Origin: Bacteroidales bacterium UBA4179
GTDB lineage: Bacteria; Bacteroidota; Bacteroidia; Bacteroidales; Dysgonomonadaceae
DNA length: 64,000 nt
Assembly: GCA_002381125.1 (NCBI GenBank)
Contig: DFUT01000036.1
Location: 1 to 64,000 of the forward strand
Reading direction: 5' to 3'
Part shown: one piece after another, positions 9,205 to 16,945 of the stretch
Layout of the letters: the number at the start of each line of letters is the position of its first letter
Numbering within the stretch: position 1 is the first letter of the stretch
Program-made: the position numbers and the translations under genes
Notes under the pieces: generated by a model
Told to the model about the DNA's origin: nothing
The model's database searches: none
Seen by the model: only the letters and a program-made list of their open reading frames with translations

Positions 9205-9657
9205 TTACTCTCGTTTTTTTGAGTCGATCCATATTGTAACAGGTCCGTCGTTAACGAGCGATACTTTCATATACGCACCAAAAATTCCGGTTTTTATTTC
9301 TTTATTTATCATTTGTGATAATTTTTTGCAGAATTCTTTGTAGATGGGTATAGAATAATCAGGTTTTGCCGCTCGAATATATGATGGACGATTTCCTTTT
9401 TTTGTACTCGCATGTAATGTAAATTGCGATACGACAAGTATTTCCCCATCAATGTCGATTACCGACTTATTCATGATTCCATTTTCATCGTCAAATATAC
9501 GCAGATTAGCCGTTTTTTTGCATAAATAGTCTATATCTTTTTCATTATCCGAATCTTCAATTCCTACAAAAACCAATAATCCTTTTTCTATTCTACTTTT
9601 TTCCATTTGATCAACAGTGACAGAAGCTTCTGTTACTCGTTGGATTAAAACACGCAT
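9205..9657 (-). CDS. dtd: D-aminoacyl-tRNA deacylase
   Basis: Dtd hydrolyses D-amino acids, and also glycine, from mischarged tRNAs. The 150-residue protein starts MRVLIQRVTEASV and carries both active-site motifs: SQFTLHA near residue 76 and the cross-subunit NDGPVTIWID near the C terminus. The family works as a homodimer. The ATG lies 1 bp after the uvrC stop codon (TGA-C-ATG), which implies translational coupling with uvrC. Confidence 0.95.
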   Translation of the reverse strand: MRVLIQRVTEASVTVDQMEKSRIEKGLLVFVGIEDSDNEKDIDYLCKKTANLRIFDDENGIMNKSVIDIDGEILVVSQFTLHASTKKGNRPSYIRAAKPDYSIPIYKEFCKKLSQMINKEIKTGIFGAYMKVSLVNDGPVTIWIDSKKRE

Positions 9658-9658
9658 G

Positions 9659-11455
9659 TCAATTATTATTTTTAAAGTGATTGATGATAATTTTTCCTTT
9701 AGCCATTCCTATCGTATTAATGATTTCTTCCTCCGATGCTTCTTTTATTCGTTTTATACTTTTGAAGTGGGAGAGAAGTTTCTTTTTTGTTTGAGGTCCA
9801 ATTCCTTTTATGTTGTCGAGTTCTGATGAAATTTGAGATTTGCTCCTTTTATTTCGATGAAAGGTAATTCCAAATCGGTGCGCTTCATCTCGTAGTTGTT
9901 GAATAAGTTTTAATGTTTCCGAATTTTTATCCAAATACAAAGGAACCGGATCGTTTGGGAAATAAATTTCTTCCAATCGCTTTGCAATGCCAATTATAGC
10001 GATTTTTCCATAAAGGCCAATTTTCTGGAGCGATTCTACAGCAGCATTTAATTGACCTTTACCTCCATCTATTACAATGAGTTGGGGTAGGGGAGAGCCT
10101 TCTTTAAGCAGCCGTGAGTAGCGTCTATGGATTATCTCCTGCATCGATGCGTAGTCATCAGGCCCTGTAACGGTTTTAATGATAAAATGGCGATAGTCTT
10201 TTTTAGCGGGTTTTGCTTTTTTGAACACTACACATGCAGCCACCGCATTTGTCCCTTGAATGTTTGAATTGTCAAAGCATTCGATGTGCCATGGAATTTC
10301 TTTCAATTGTAGATCTTTTTGAACCGTTTTTAATATTCTTGTTGCTCGTTGATCGGGATTTAGCATTTCTGCTTTTTTTAGTTTATCTATTTTATATTGC
10401 TTAACATTTTTTTGAGATAATTCAAGCAATTTCTTTTTGTCTCCTCGTTGGGGTATTGTGTATTCAATGTTATGTAATTTAATGTCGGGAATAAATGGTA
10501 CTATAATTTCTTTTGATTCGCTTTCGAAACGTTGCCTCATTTCTATAATTCCCATACCTAATAGTTCTTCAGGTGTTTCTTCTAATTTTTTTTTGTATTC
10601 AAATGTATATGCTTGATTGACTGATCCATTTACAACATGGAGATAATTGATATATGCTGAGTTTTCATCCTCTTCATAACCAAATACGTCGATATTATAG
10701 TTGATATTGCTGACAATTAACGATTTTTCTCTGAAGTTTCGAATGAGTATATATTTTTCTTTTAATTGTTGCGCTTCTTCGAATCGTAATTCTTCTGCAT
10801 ATTGCAACATTTCTTCTTCTATTTTTTTTTCTATTATAGATACGTTTCCTTTTAATATTTCTGTTACTTCTTCAATATTTTTGTTATAATCTTCGAGTGA
10901 TTGTAATCCTTCACATGGACCATTGCATCGCTTGATGTGGTATTCTAGGCAGACTTTGAATTTTCCTGATGCAATATTATCCGGAGTAAGATTCAGTCTA
11001 CATGTGCGTATTTTGTATACTTTTCTAAATACATCCAACAATGAATTAACAGCATGAACAGATGAGTATGGTCCAAAATAACGTGAACCGTCTTTCACTA
11101 CTTTTCTGGTTTTATATACACGAGGGAAATATTCGTTTTTAATTACGATGTAAGGATATGTTTTGTCATCCTTAAGCATCACATTATAACGAGGTTTTAG
11201 TTCTTTAATTAGATTATTTTCCAAAAGGAATGTGTCTTCTTCGGAATCGACAACAATGTATTTGATCCGGTGAATATTTTTTACCAGGACTCTTGTTTTG
11301 GGATTTTCATGATATTTATTGAAATAGGATGATACGCGTTTTTTTAGGTCCTTCGCTTTACCCACGTAGATTACTTTCCCCTTTTTATCGATAAATTGGT
11401 AACACCCGGGACTATGCGGCATTATTTTTAATGTATTTTGTATTTCTTGTGTCAT
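9659..11455 (-). CDS. uvrC: Excinuclease ABC subunit C
   Basis: UvrC makes the two incisions in nucleotide excision repair after UvrA/UvrB have loaded on damage. The 598-residue protein has the GIY-YIG nuclease at the N terminus (CYQFIDKKGKVIYVGKAKDL), a UVR motif near residues 205-240 that binds UvrB, an RNase H-like endonuclease domain (HIECFDNSNIQGTNAV near residue 390) and a C-terminal helix-hairpin-helix (DNIKGIGPQTKKKLL). It is the usual length. The start MTQEIQNTLKIMPHSPG is typical. The gene lies in a leftward block with apt upstream (about 100 bp) and dtd directly downstream. Confidence 0.96.
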   Translation of the reverse strand: MTQEIQNTLKIMPHSPGCYQFIDKKGKVIYVGKAKDLKKRVSSYFNKYHENPKTRVLVKNIHRIKYIVVDSEEDTFLLENNLIKELKPRYNVMLKDDKTYPYIVIKNEYFPRVYKTRKVVKDGSRYFGPYSSVHAVNSLLDVFRKVYKIRTCRLNLTPDNIASGKFKVCLEYHIKRCNGPCEGLQSLEDYNKNIEEVTEILKGNVSIIEKKIEEEMLQYAEELRFEEAQQLKEKYILIRNFREKSLIVSNINYNIDVFGYEEDENSAYINYLHVVNGSVNQAYTFEYKKKLEETPEELLGMGIIEMRQRFESESKEIIVPFIPDIKLHNIEYTIPQRGDKKKLLELSQKNVKQYKIDKLKKAEMLNPDQRATRILKTVQKDLQLKEIPWHIECFDNSNIQGTNAVAACVVFKKAKPAKKDYRHFIIKTVTGPDDYASMQEIIHRRYSRLLKEGSPLPQLIVIDGGKGQLNAAVESLQKIGLYGKIAIIGIAKRLEEIYFPNDPVPLYLDKNSETLKLIQQLRDEAHRFGITFHRNKRSKSQISSELDNIKGIGPQTKKKLLSHFKSIKRIKEASEEEIINTIGMAKGKIIINHFKNNN

Positions 11456-11559
11456 CTATGATTAATCTACAACCTTCTCTTTCTGTGATTTTCTGTGATT
11501 TTTTTAATTTGATTTCCAGTTACTTTATTCCCCATTTTGTTATTTGGCGAATAATTTGC

Positions 11560-12090
11560 TTAGATTTCAAATTTTATGATAGAATCAATCTCTACATCAT
11601 CATTAAATAATGCTCTTCCTTTTAAATTTTCGAGTTCAATCAAAAAATTAATGTAGATTTTTTTTACTCCAAGCTTTTTTACCAAGCTATATGCAGCTGC
11701 CATTGTTCCGCCGGTTGCAAGAAGATCATCATGAAGCAACACAATGTCGTTTTCGTTTAATGCGTCTTTATGTATTTCGATAATATCTTCGCCGTATTCT
11801 TTGAGATATTTTTCTTCGATTGTTTCAGATGGCAATTTGCCAAATTTGCGTATAGGAACAAAGCCTGCATGAAGGCGAATAGCTAATGCCGGCCCCATGA
11901 AAAAACCTCGAGATTCTATCCCGGCTACTTTTGTAACTCCTTTGTCTTTGTATCGTTCATACATAATGTCCGACAAACTGCTCAAATATTCTCCCGATTG
12001 GAATAGGGTAGTGATATCTTTAAATTGTATTCCCTTTTCAGGAAAATCCGGGATGTTGCGCACAGCTGCTGCTAATGTTTGAATATCCAT
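11560..12090 (-). CDS. apt: Adenine phosphoribosyltransferase
   Basis: Apt salvages adenine to AMP using phosphoribosyl diphosphate. The 176-residue protein carries the type I PRTase PRPP-binding motif IVLLHDDLLATGGTM at about residues 113-127 and the family start IRNIPDFPEKGIQFKDITTL. The IESRGFFMGPALA segment, which forms the base-binding hood, is intact. It sits between mnmG (about 60 bp upstream, with a parS-like site in the gap) and uvrC. Confidence 0.95.
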   Translation of the reverse strand: MDIQTLAAAVRNIPDFPEKGIQFKDITTLFQSGEYLSSLSDIMYERYKDKGVTKVAGIESRGFFMGPALAIRLHAGFVPIRKFGKLPSETIEEKYLKEYGEDIIEIHKDALNENDIVLLHDDLLATGGTMAAAYSLVKKLGVKKIYINFLIELENLKGRALFNDDVEIDSIIKFEI

Positions 12091-12125
12091 GTGTATATCA
12101 TATTAATTGTTTGCAAGGATGTTAA

Positions 12126-12143
12126 ATGTTCCACGTGGAACAT
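12126..12143. other. parS-like chromosome partitioning site
   Basis: The 18 bases form a perfect palindrome with the 16-bp core TGTTCCACGTGGAACA at 12127-12142. This fits the bacterial chromosomal parS pattern (TGTTNCACGTGNAACA), which is bound by ParB/Spo0J. It lies in the apt-mnmG gap. mnmG (gidA) is origin-proximal in many bacteria, which agrees with a parS site. No second copy was seen in the window. Confidence 0.8.
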
Positions 12144-12148
12144 AAACT

Positions 12149-14023
12149 TTATCGCCCCATCAATATAAGTAAAACCGAAATATCGTTGGGCGAAACTCCT
12201 GGGATTCGACTTGCTTGAGCTATGGTTTCAGGATTGATCTGTGTTAATTTTTGTCTTGCTTCTGTAGATAGCGATTGGATTTCATTGTAGTCGAATTTAT
12301 CTTTTATCCGAATATCTTCCAGGCGTTTTATTTTATTGGCCATCATACGTTCTCGTTCGATATAACCTCCGTATTTTATAGCGATGTTGGCTGCTTCTAT
12401 GATTTCTTCTTTTCGATCTTTTATCGAGTTTAAAACCTCTTTGAGTGGTGCTATTTCGTTGGCAAGGTTTTCAATTTCTATATGCGGGCGCATAAGCAAA
12501 TTGATAAGTTTGGTACCTCCTTTAAGCGGTGATGTTCCCAGGGATTCCAAAAAAGGATTGATTCGATCGGCTTTGATGGAAAAACGAGACACAAAATCGA
12601 TAAGTTTTTCTATTTCTGATTTTTTACTTGTAAGAAGTTGCATTCTCTCGGTAGTTGCCAAACCCACATCGTATCCTTTTTGCGTTAATCTTTCGTCTGC
12701 ATTGTCTTGACGCAGCAGAATACGATATTCTGCACGTGAAGTAAACATACGGTAAGGTTCGTCTACGCCTTTTGTGATCAGATCATCTATAAGGACGCCG
12801 ATATATGCTTCATCCCTGCGCAGTACAAAAGGTTTGCCGCCATGACAGTTTATGTGTGCGTTAATTCCTGCAATCAATCCTTGTCCTGCGGCTTCTTCGT
12901 ATCCGGTAGTGCCATTGATTTGACCGGCAAAGAACAAATTTTTTATCGGTTTGGTTTCCAGTGTCGGATAAAGTTGTGTTGGATCGAAGAAATCATATTC
13001 GATGGCATACCCCGGTCGAAAAATATGGACGTTTTTAAATGCAGGTATACGCTGTAATGCCTTTAATTGAATTTGCAAGGGTAACGAAGAAGAAAAACCA
13101 TTTAAATAATACTCGTTTGTATTCTCTCCTTCCGGTTCAAGAAACAACTGATGGCTTGTTTTTTGTGCAAATGTTACAATCTTTGTTTCTATACTGGGAC
13201 AGTAGCGAGGACCAATGCTTTTTATTTGTCCATTATACAATGGGGAATCTTTTAGTCCTTCGCGTAATGCTTCGTGAACAGATTCCGAAGTGTATGTAAT
13301 CCAACAGCTTCGTTGTTTTAATTCACGTTTGACAGATGGGAGATAGGAAAATTTATGAAAATCGTTCTCGCTTTTTTGTTCTTCCATAGTAGAGAAATCG
13401 ACGCTTCTTCCATCTATTCTCACAGGTGTACCGGTTTTCATTCGATCGGTTTTAAAACCGATCGATTGAAGTTGTTCCGTTATTCCGTATGATGCCGGTT
13501 CCGATGCTCTTCCTCCACTGATTTGAACTTTGCCAATATGGATTAAACCATTCAAAAAGGTTCCGTTGGTAAGTATAACACATTTTGCTGTAAATTCTAC
13601 ACCCATGCGGGTTTTTACTCCTGCAAGAGCGCCGTTTTTGAATACAAGTTCGGTAACGGTGTCTTGCCACATATAGAGATTGGGCGTATTCTCTATAATT
13701 TCTCGCCATGTACTGATGAATTTCATCCTGTCGCTTTGAGCGCGAGGACTCCACATCGCAGGTCCTTTCGATCGATTTAGCATACGGAATTGTATGGCAG
13801 TACGATCGCTCACGATACCCATTTGCCCTCCCAATGCATCGATTTCGCGCACGATCTGCCCTTTTGCAATGCCTCCTACGGCCGGATTGCAGCTCATTTG
13901 TGCGATATTGTTCATATTCATTGTGATGAGCAATGTTTTTGATCCCAAATTAGCTGCCGCGGTAGCCGCTTCGCATCCGGCATGTCCTGCTCCAACAACA
14001 ATTATGTCGTAATTTAAATTCAT
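12149..14023 (-). CDS. mnmG: tRNA uridine-5-carboxymethylaminomethyl modification enzyme MnmG
   Basis: MnmG (GidA), with MnmE, installs the carboxymethylaminomethyl group on U34 of several tRNAs using FAD and 5,10-methylene-THF. The 624-residue protein starts with an FAD-binding motif VVGAGHAGCEAA. It carries the MSCNPAVGGIAKGQIVREID signature near residue 45 and the GQINGTTGYEEAAGQG motif near residue 370. Length and ends are normal. It is the first gene of a leftward block (mnmG, apt, uvrC, dtd, deoC) and has a -7-like TATCTTTG element 19 bp before its ATG. Confidence 0.97.
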   Translation of the reverse strand: MNLNYDIIVVGAGHAGCEAATAAANLGSKTLLITMNMNNIAQMSCNPAVGGIAKGQIVREIDALGGQMGIVSDRTAIQFRMLNRSKGPAMWSPRAQSDRMKFISTWREIIENTPNLYMWQDTVTELVFKNGALAGVKTRMGVEFTAKCVILTNGTFLNGLIHIGKVQISGGRASEPASYGITEQLQSIGFKTDRMKTGTPVRIDGRSVDFSTMEEQKSENDFHKFSYLPSVKRELKQRSCWITYTSESVHEALREGLKDSPLYNGQIKSIGPRYCPSIETKIVTFAQKTSHQLFLEPEGENTNEYYLNGFSSSLPLQIQLKALQRIPAFKNVHIFRPGYAIEYDFFDPTQLYPTLETKPIKNLFFAGQINGTTGYEEAAGQGLIAGINAHINCHGGKPFVLRRDEAYIGVLIDDLITKGVDEPYRMFTSRAEYRILLRQDNADERLTQKGYDVGLATTERMQLLTSKKSEIEKLIDFVSRFSIKADRINPFLESLGTSPLKGGTKLINLLMRPHIEIENLANEIAPLKEVLNSIKDRKEEIIEAANIAIKYGGYIERERMMANKIKRLEDIRIKDKFDYNEIQSLSTEARQKLTQINPETIAQASRIPGVSPNDISVLLILMGR

Positions 14024-14041
14024 TTCCTATTAAAAAACATG

Positions 14042-14049
14042 CAAAGATA
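14042..14049 (-). promoter_or_regulatory. -7 promoter element of mnmG
   Basis: The minus strand reads TATCTTTG, followed by CA, which fits the Bacteroidetes -7 consensus TAnnTTTG. No good -33 TTTG is found 19 bp upstream, so the call rests on the -7 box and its position just before mnmG. Confidence 0.4.
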
Positions 14050-14098
14050 CTAAAAAAGAATGAGTTATCCATGTAACTCTATGTTAATGGGAAATAAC

Positions 14099-14127
14099 AA
14101 GAATAAAATAAATTTTATTTTATTCTT
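14099..14127. terminator. AT-only palindrome downstream of ybeY (possible terminator)
   Basis: Arms of 14 bp (14099-14112 and 14114-14127) are perfectly complementary around a single central base, but almost entirely A and T. It lies 12 bp beyond the ybeY stop and just upstream of the mnmG promoter. It could end ybeY transcription, though the lack of a GC-rich stem makes this weak. Confidence 0.4.
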
Positions 14128-14138
14128 TTGATTATAAG

Positions 14139-14570
14139 CTAGATAGAGAGAAATTTCTTAAGCATACGTAATGCTTCTTCTTCGGCTTTTCTCATTTCTT
14201 TTATTTCGTCTTCCGATTTGTCCCTTAACCCACATAGATGAAGAATACCATGAATCATGACACGATGTAATTCTTCATCAAAGGAAGTTTGATACTGTTG
14301 CGAATTAGAGAGAACGGTTTCAAGACTAATGAAAATATCTCCTGATATTTTATTTTCATCGGAATAATCAAAAGCAATGATATCGGTATAAAAGTCGTGA
14401 TTCAGAAATTGGCGGTTTATTTTTAGAATTTTTTCGTCGTTACAAAATATGTAACAGATATCGCCAATTTGTTTTCCATATTTATTGATCACCGATTCCA
14501 TCCATTTTGTCGTCGCTCGTTTTTTTATTTTTGGGAAGTCGATGTTTTCTGCTTGAAAAGTTATTGCCAT
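14139..14570 (-). CDS. ybeY: rRNA maturation RNase YbeY
   Basis: YbeY is a zinc-dependent endoribonuclease needed for 16S rRNA 3'-end maturation and ribosome quality control. The 143-residue protein contains the metal-binding motif HGILHLCGLRD near residue 105, which corresponds to the family HGxLHLxGYDH motif. The last metal ligand is replaced by an Asp region (LRDKSEDE), as is common in Bacteroidetes homologues. The segment HDFYTDIIAFDYSD is also characteristic. It lies just downstream of the SpmA/B-like membrane protein gene on the same strand. Confidence 0.92.
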   Translation of the reverse strand: MAITFQAENIDFPKIKKRATTKWMESVINKYGKQIGDICYIFCNDEKILKINRQFLNHDFYTDIIAFDYSDENKISGDIFISLETVLSNSQQYQTSFDEELHRVMIHGILHLCGLRDKSEDEIKEMRKAEEEALRMLKKFLSI

Positions 14571-14616
14571 TTTGGAATTTATTTTAGATCGTTAAACATG
14601 ATTCTTTTGCCTATTT

Positions 14617-15849
14617 TTATCCAAAGAACAAGTAGGAAACAAAAATTGCCACTATAACGCCGGTTAAATCGGCTAAAAGCGCATAGGGAACCGTATAGCG
14701 CGAATTTTTTATATTGACCGACCCGTAATAAACCGCCACAATATAAAATGTTGTATCGGTTGCACCCTGAAATACTGCCGAAAGTCGGCCGGCGAACGAA
14801 TCGGCTCCGAATGTTTTCATGGTGTCAATCATCATTCCGCGAGCACCGCTTCCACTTAAAGGCTTCATTAGCGCAGTAGGTATTCCATCGACCCAGCGTG
14901 TGTCCATACCGGTAAATGCTATCATATTTTGTAGCCCTTCCATAAGAAAATCCATAGCTCCTGAAGCGCGAAAAACACCCACACCCACAAGAATGGCTAT
15001 CAGATAGGGAATGATGGTAACGGCTGTTTTGAATCCCTCTTTAGCGCCATCGATGAAAGCGTCGAAAATATTGATTTTGTTTCTCATTGCTTTCAAAATA
15101 AAAGTAACGATAATGGTGAGCAAAATGATATTTGCCACAAGACCGGAAACGATATTGATTTTTTCTTGTGGCATGGAATGGAAAACGAAAATTGTTCCTG
15201 CAATTATTGCCATGATGATTCCGAAAAATCCTATGATGGCTCTGTTAAAGATGTTGATCCCTTGCTTCAGGCAAACGGCTATTACGGCTACGAGGGTGGC
15301 GGCAAAAGTTGTTACCATGATCGGGATGAATACATCTGCAGGATTGGCCGCCCCCATTTGAGCGCGGTACACCATGATAGTGACAGGAATAAGAGTTAGT
15401 CCTGATGCATTCATTACCAAGAACATAATCATGGGGTCAGATGCTTGGTCTTTTTTTGGGTTGATTTCTTGCAATTCTTTCATTGCCTTCAGTCCAAATG
15501 GTGTAGCTGCATTATCAAGCCCCAGCATGTTGGCCGATACATTCATTAGGATAGAGCCAAAGGCCGGATGATTTTCAGGAATATGAGGGAAGAGTTTTGA
15601 AAACAAAGGAGCCGAAGCTCGAGAAAAAAGCTCTATCATACCGCCACGTTCACCAATTTTCATCACACCCAGCCAAAGTGATAGCACCCCTGTAAGACCC
15701 AGAGAAATTTCGAACCCGGTTTTGGCCGAATCGTAACTCGCATTCATGATTTCCGTGAAGACATTTATGTCGCCAAAGAAAATAAGCTTCACTAAGGCTA
15801 CGGCAAAAGCAATGATAAAAAAAGCGATCCAGATGTAATTTAAAACCAT
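14617..15849 (-). CDS. Nucleoside-recognition (SpmA/SpmB-like) membrane protein
   Basis: The roughly 410-residue protein is a polytopic inner-membrane protein in which SpmA-like and SpmB-like 'nucleoside recognition' (Gate) domains are fused, as usual in Bacteroidetes. The first half carries LGLTGVLSLWLGVMKIGERGG and NMLGLDNAATPFGLKAM. The second half carries AVTIIPYLIAILVGVGVFR and the GSGARGMMIDTM motif near residue 345. These motifs are shared with Bacillus spore maturation proteins, but the organism need not sporulate and the transported substrate, if any, is unknown. The ATG at 15849 is chosen over a TTG at 15882. ybeY follows after about 45 bp. Confidence 0.82.
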   Translation of the reverse strand: MVLNYIWIAFFIIAFAVALVKLIFFGDINVFTEIMNASYDSAKTGFEISLGLTGVLSLWLGVMKIGERGGMIELFSRASAPLFSKLFPHIPENHPAFGSILMNVSANMLGLDNAATPFGLKAMKELQEINPKKDQASDPMIMFLVMNASGLTLIPVTIMVYRAQMGAANPADVFIPIMVTTFAATLVAVIAVCLKQGINIFNRAIIGFFGIIMAIIAGTIFVFHSMPQEKINIVSGLVANIILLTIIVTFILKAMRNKINIFDAFIDGAKEGFKTAVTIIPYLIAILVGVGVFRASGAMDFLMEGLQNMIAFTGMDTRWVDGIPTALMKPLSGSGARGMMIDTMKTFGADSFAGRLSAVFQGATDTTFYIVAVYYGSVNIKNSRYTVPYALLADLTGVIVAIFVSYLFFG

Positions 15850-16068
15850 GATAGCCCTATTTTCGGGAAAATCCGTTGTCAAAGTTACAATTTATCACAA
15901 ACCCACAAAAGAGAAAACTTTTATTTTCTATATTTGTCTCTGAGTTTAATTAGATGTTTTTTAATTTTTCATATTAACGCAAAAGTAATATTTTTAACTC
16001 AATTACACATTATGGTTTTTTGCTTTGTGTTTGTGTAGCATTTACCGGTTGGATTTACACTTTGAAAG

Positions 16069-16818
16069 ATGAGCTTGAAAGACTTTTTTTATTATCAGAG
16101 AGGGGAAAGGATTGCCATTCTTTTGTTATTGATTTTGATTGTATTGACTATAGTGATGAATGGTGTGCTAAAGGAGAATTCCAAAAAAAAGATTCTCGTG
16201 CAGAACGATTCGTTGGTGCAAGAGTTTGAACATTTTCAGCGCTCGTTTGAAGATCGGGAAATTGTTGACCCAAATGGCAACGAAAGGGAAATAAATCGCC
16301 AATTTTATTCCGAAAAGAAAAGTCTACGGGATCAACAGTCGAATACGGATAAACGCTTGTCGGATTCGGATATCGATTCATCTTTTGAACGTTCTTTTTT
16401 TGACAACATGAAACTCACCGAGGGTGAAACCATTTTTTTAAATGAAAGCGATACTGCCGATTGGAAAAAAATCCCCGGAATCGGTAGCGTTTATGCTTCG
16501 CGTATTGTAAAATATCGGAATTTGTTGGGTGGTTTTGTTTCTGTAAATCAGCTACGAGAAGTGTACGGGATTGACGATGAATTATTTGCCAAGATATATC
16601 CTTACATAAAAACTGACGGAAAATACACCAAAATAGCTGTAAACAAGCTTGAATTCAAGCAACTTCTTCGTCATCCCTATCTCAATTACAAGCAGGTAAA
16701 AGTCATTGTCGATTTGCGCAGACGTAAAGGGAATATATCATCTATAAACGAATTGGCATTGCTTGATGAATTTACTGCCGAAGACATTGAGCGCTTAAAT
16801 CCCTATTTGCAGTTTTAA
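16069..16818 (+). CDS. Membrane-anchored helix-hairpin-helix (ComEA-like) protein
   Basis: The 249-residue protein has one N-terminal membrane segment (about residues 14-30, IAILLLLILIVLTIV), a low-complexity charged stretch, and C-terminal helix-hairpin-helix units. The first reads WKKIPGIGSVYASRIVKYR (about 138-156) and further repeats follow to the C terminus (KVIVDLRRRKG, NELALLDEF). This layout resembles ComEA-type DNA-binding proteins and the HhH proteins common in Bacteroidetes. A role in DNA binding at the envelope is an inference. No other competence gene is in the window. The start MSLKDFFYYQRG directly precedes the membrane segment. It converges on valS. Confidence 0.7.
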   Translation: MSLKDFFYYQRGERIAILLLLILIVLTIVMNGVLKENSKKKILVQNDSLVQEFEHFQRSFEDREIVDPNGNEREINRQFYSEKKSLRDQQSNTDKRLSDSDIDSSFERSFFDNMKLTEGETIFLNESDTADWKKIPGIGSVYASRIVKYRNLLGGFVSVNQLREVYGIDDELFAKIYPYIKTDGKYTKIAVNKLEFKQLLRHPYLNYKQVKVIVDLRRRKGNISSINELALLDEFTAEDIERLNPYLQF

Positions 16819-16869
16819 TCACAAATAGGTTTCCATTCTTGGTGATGTTGAATTTTCCCATTTTGTTAT

Positions 16870-16899
16870 AAAAAAGAAAAGCCCGCAATAGGGCGGGCT
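16870..16899 (-). terminator. Rho-independent terminator of valS
   Basis: The 7-bp GC-rich stem AGCCCGC/GCGGGCT (16880-16886 and 16893-16899) with a 6-nt loop is followed on the minus strand by TTTTCTTTTTT. It lies about 45 bp beyond the valS stop codon. Confidence 0.85.
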
Positions 16900-16945
16900 G
16901 AATCGGTATCAATGAAATTTTAATCTTTTGGTGCGTAAACGTTTT

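Noticed and set aside
11481..11500. Tandem duplication TTCTGTGATT x2 between apt and uvrC
   Set aside because: It is a short, isolated slippage product with no link to a promoter or terminator.
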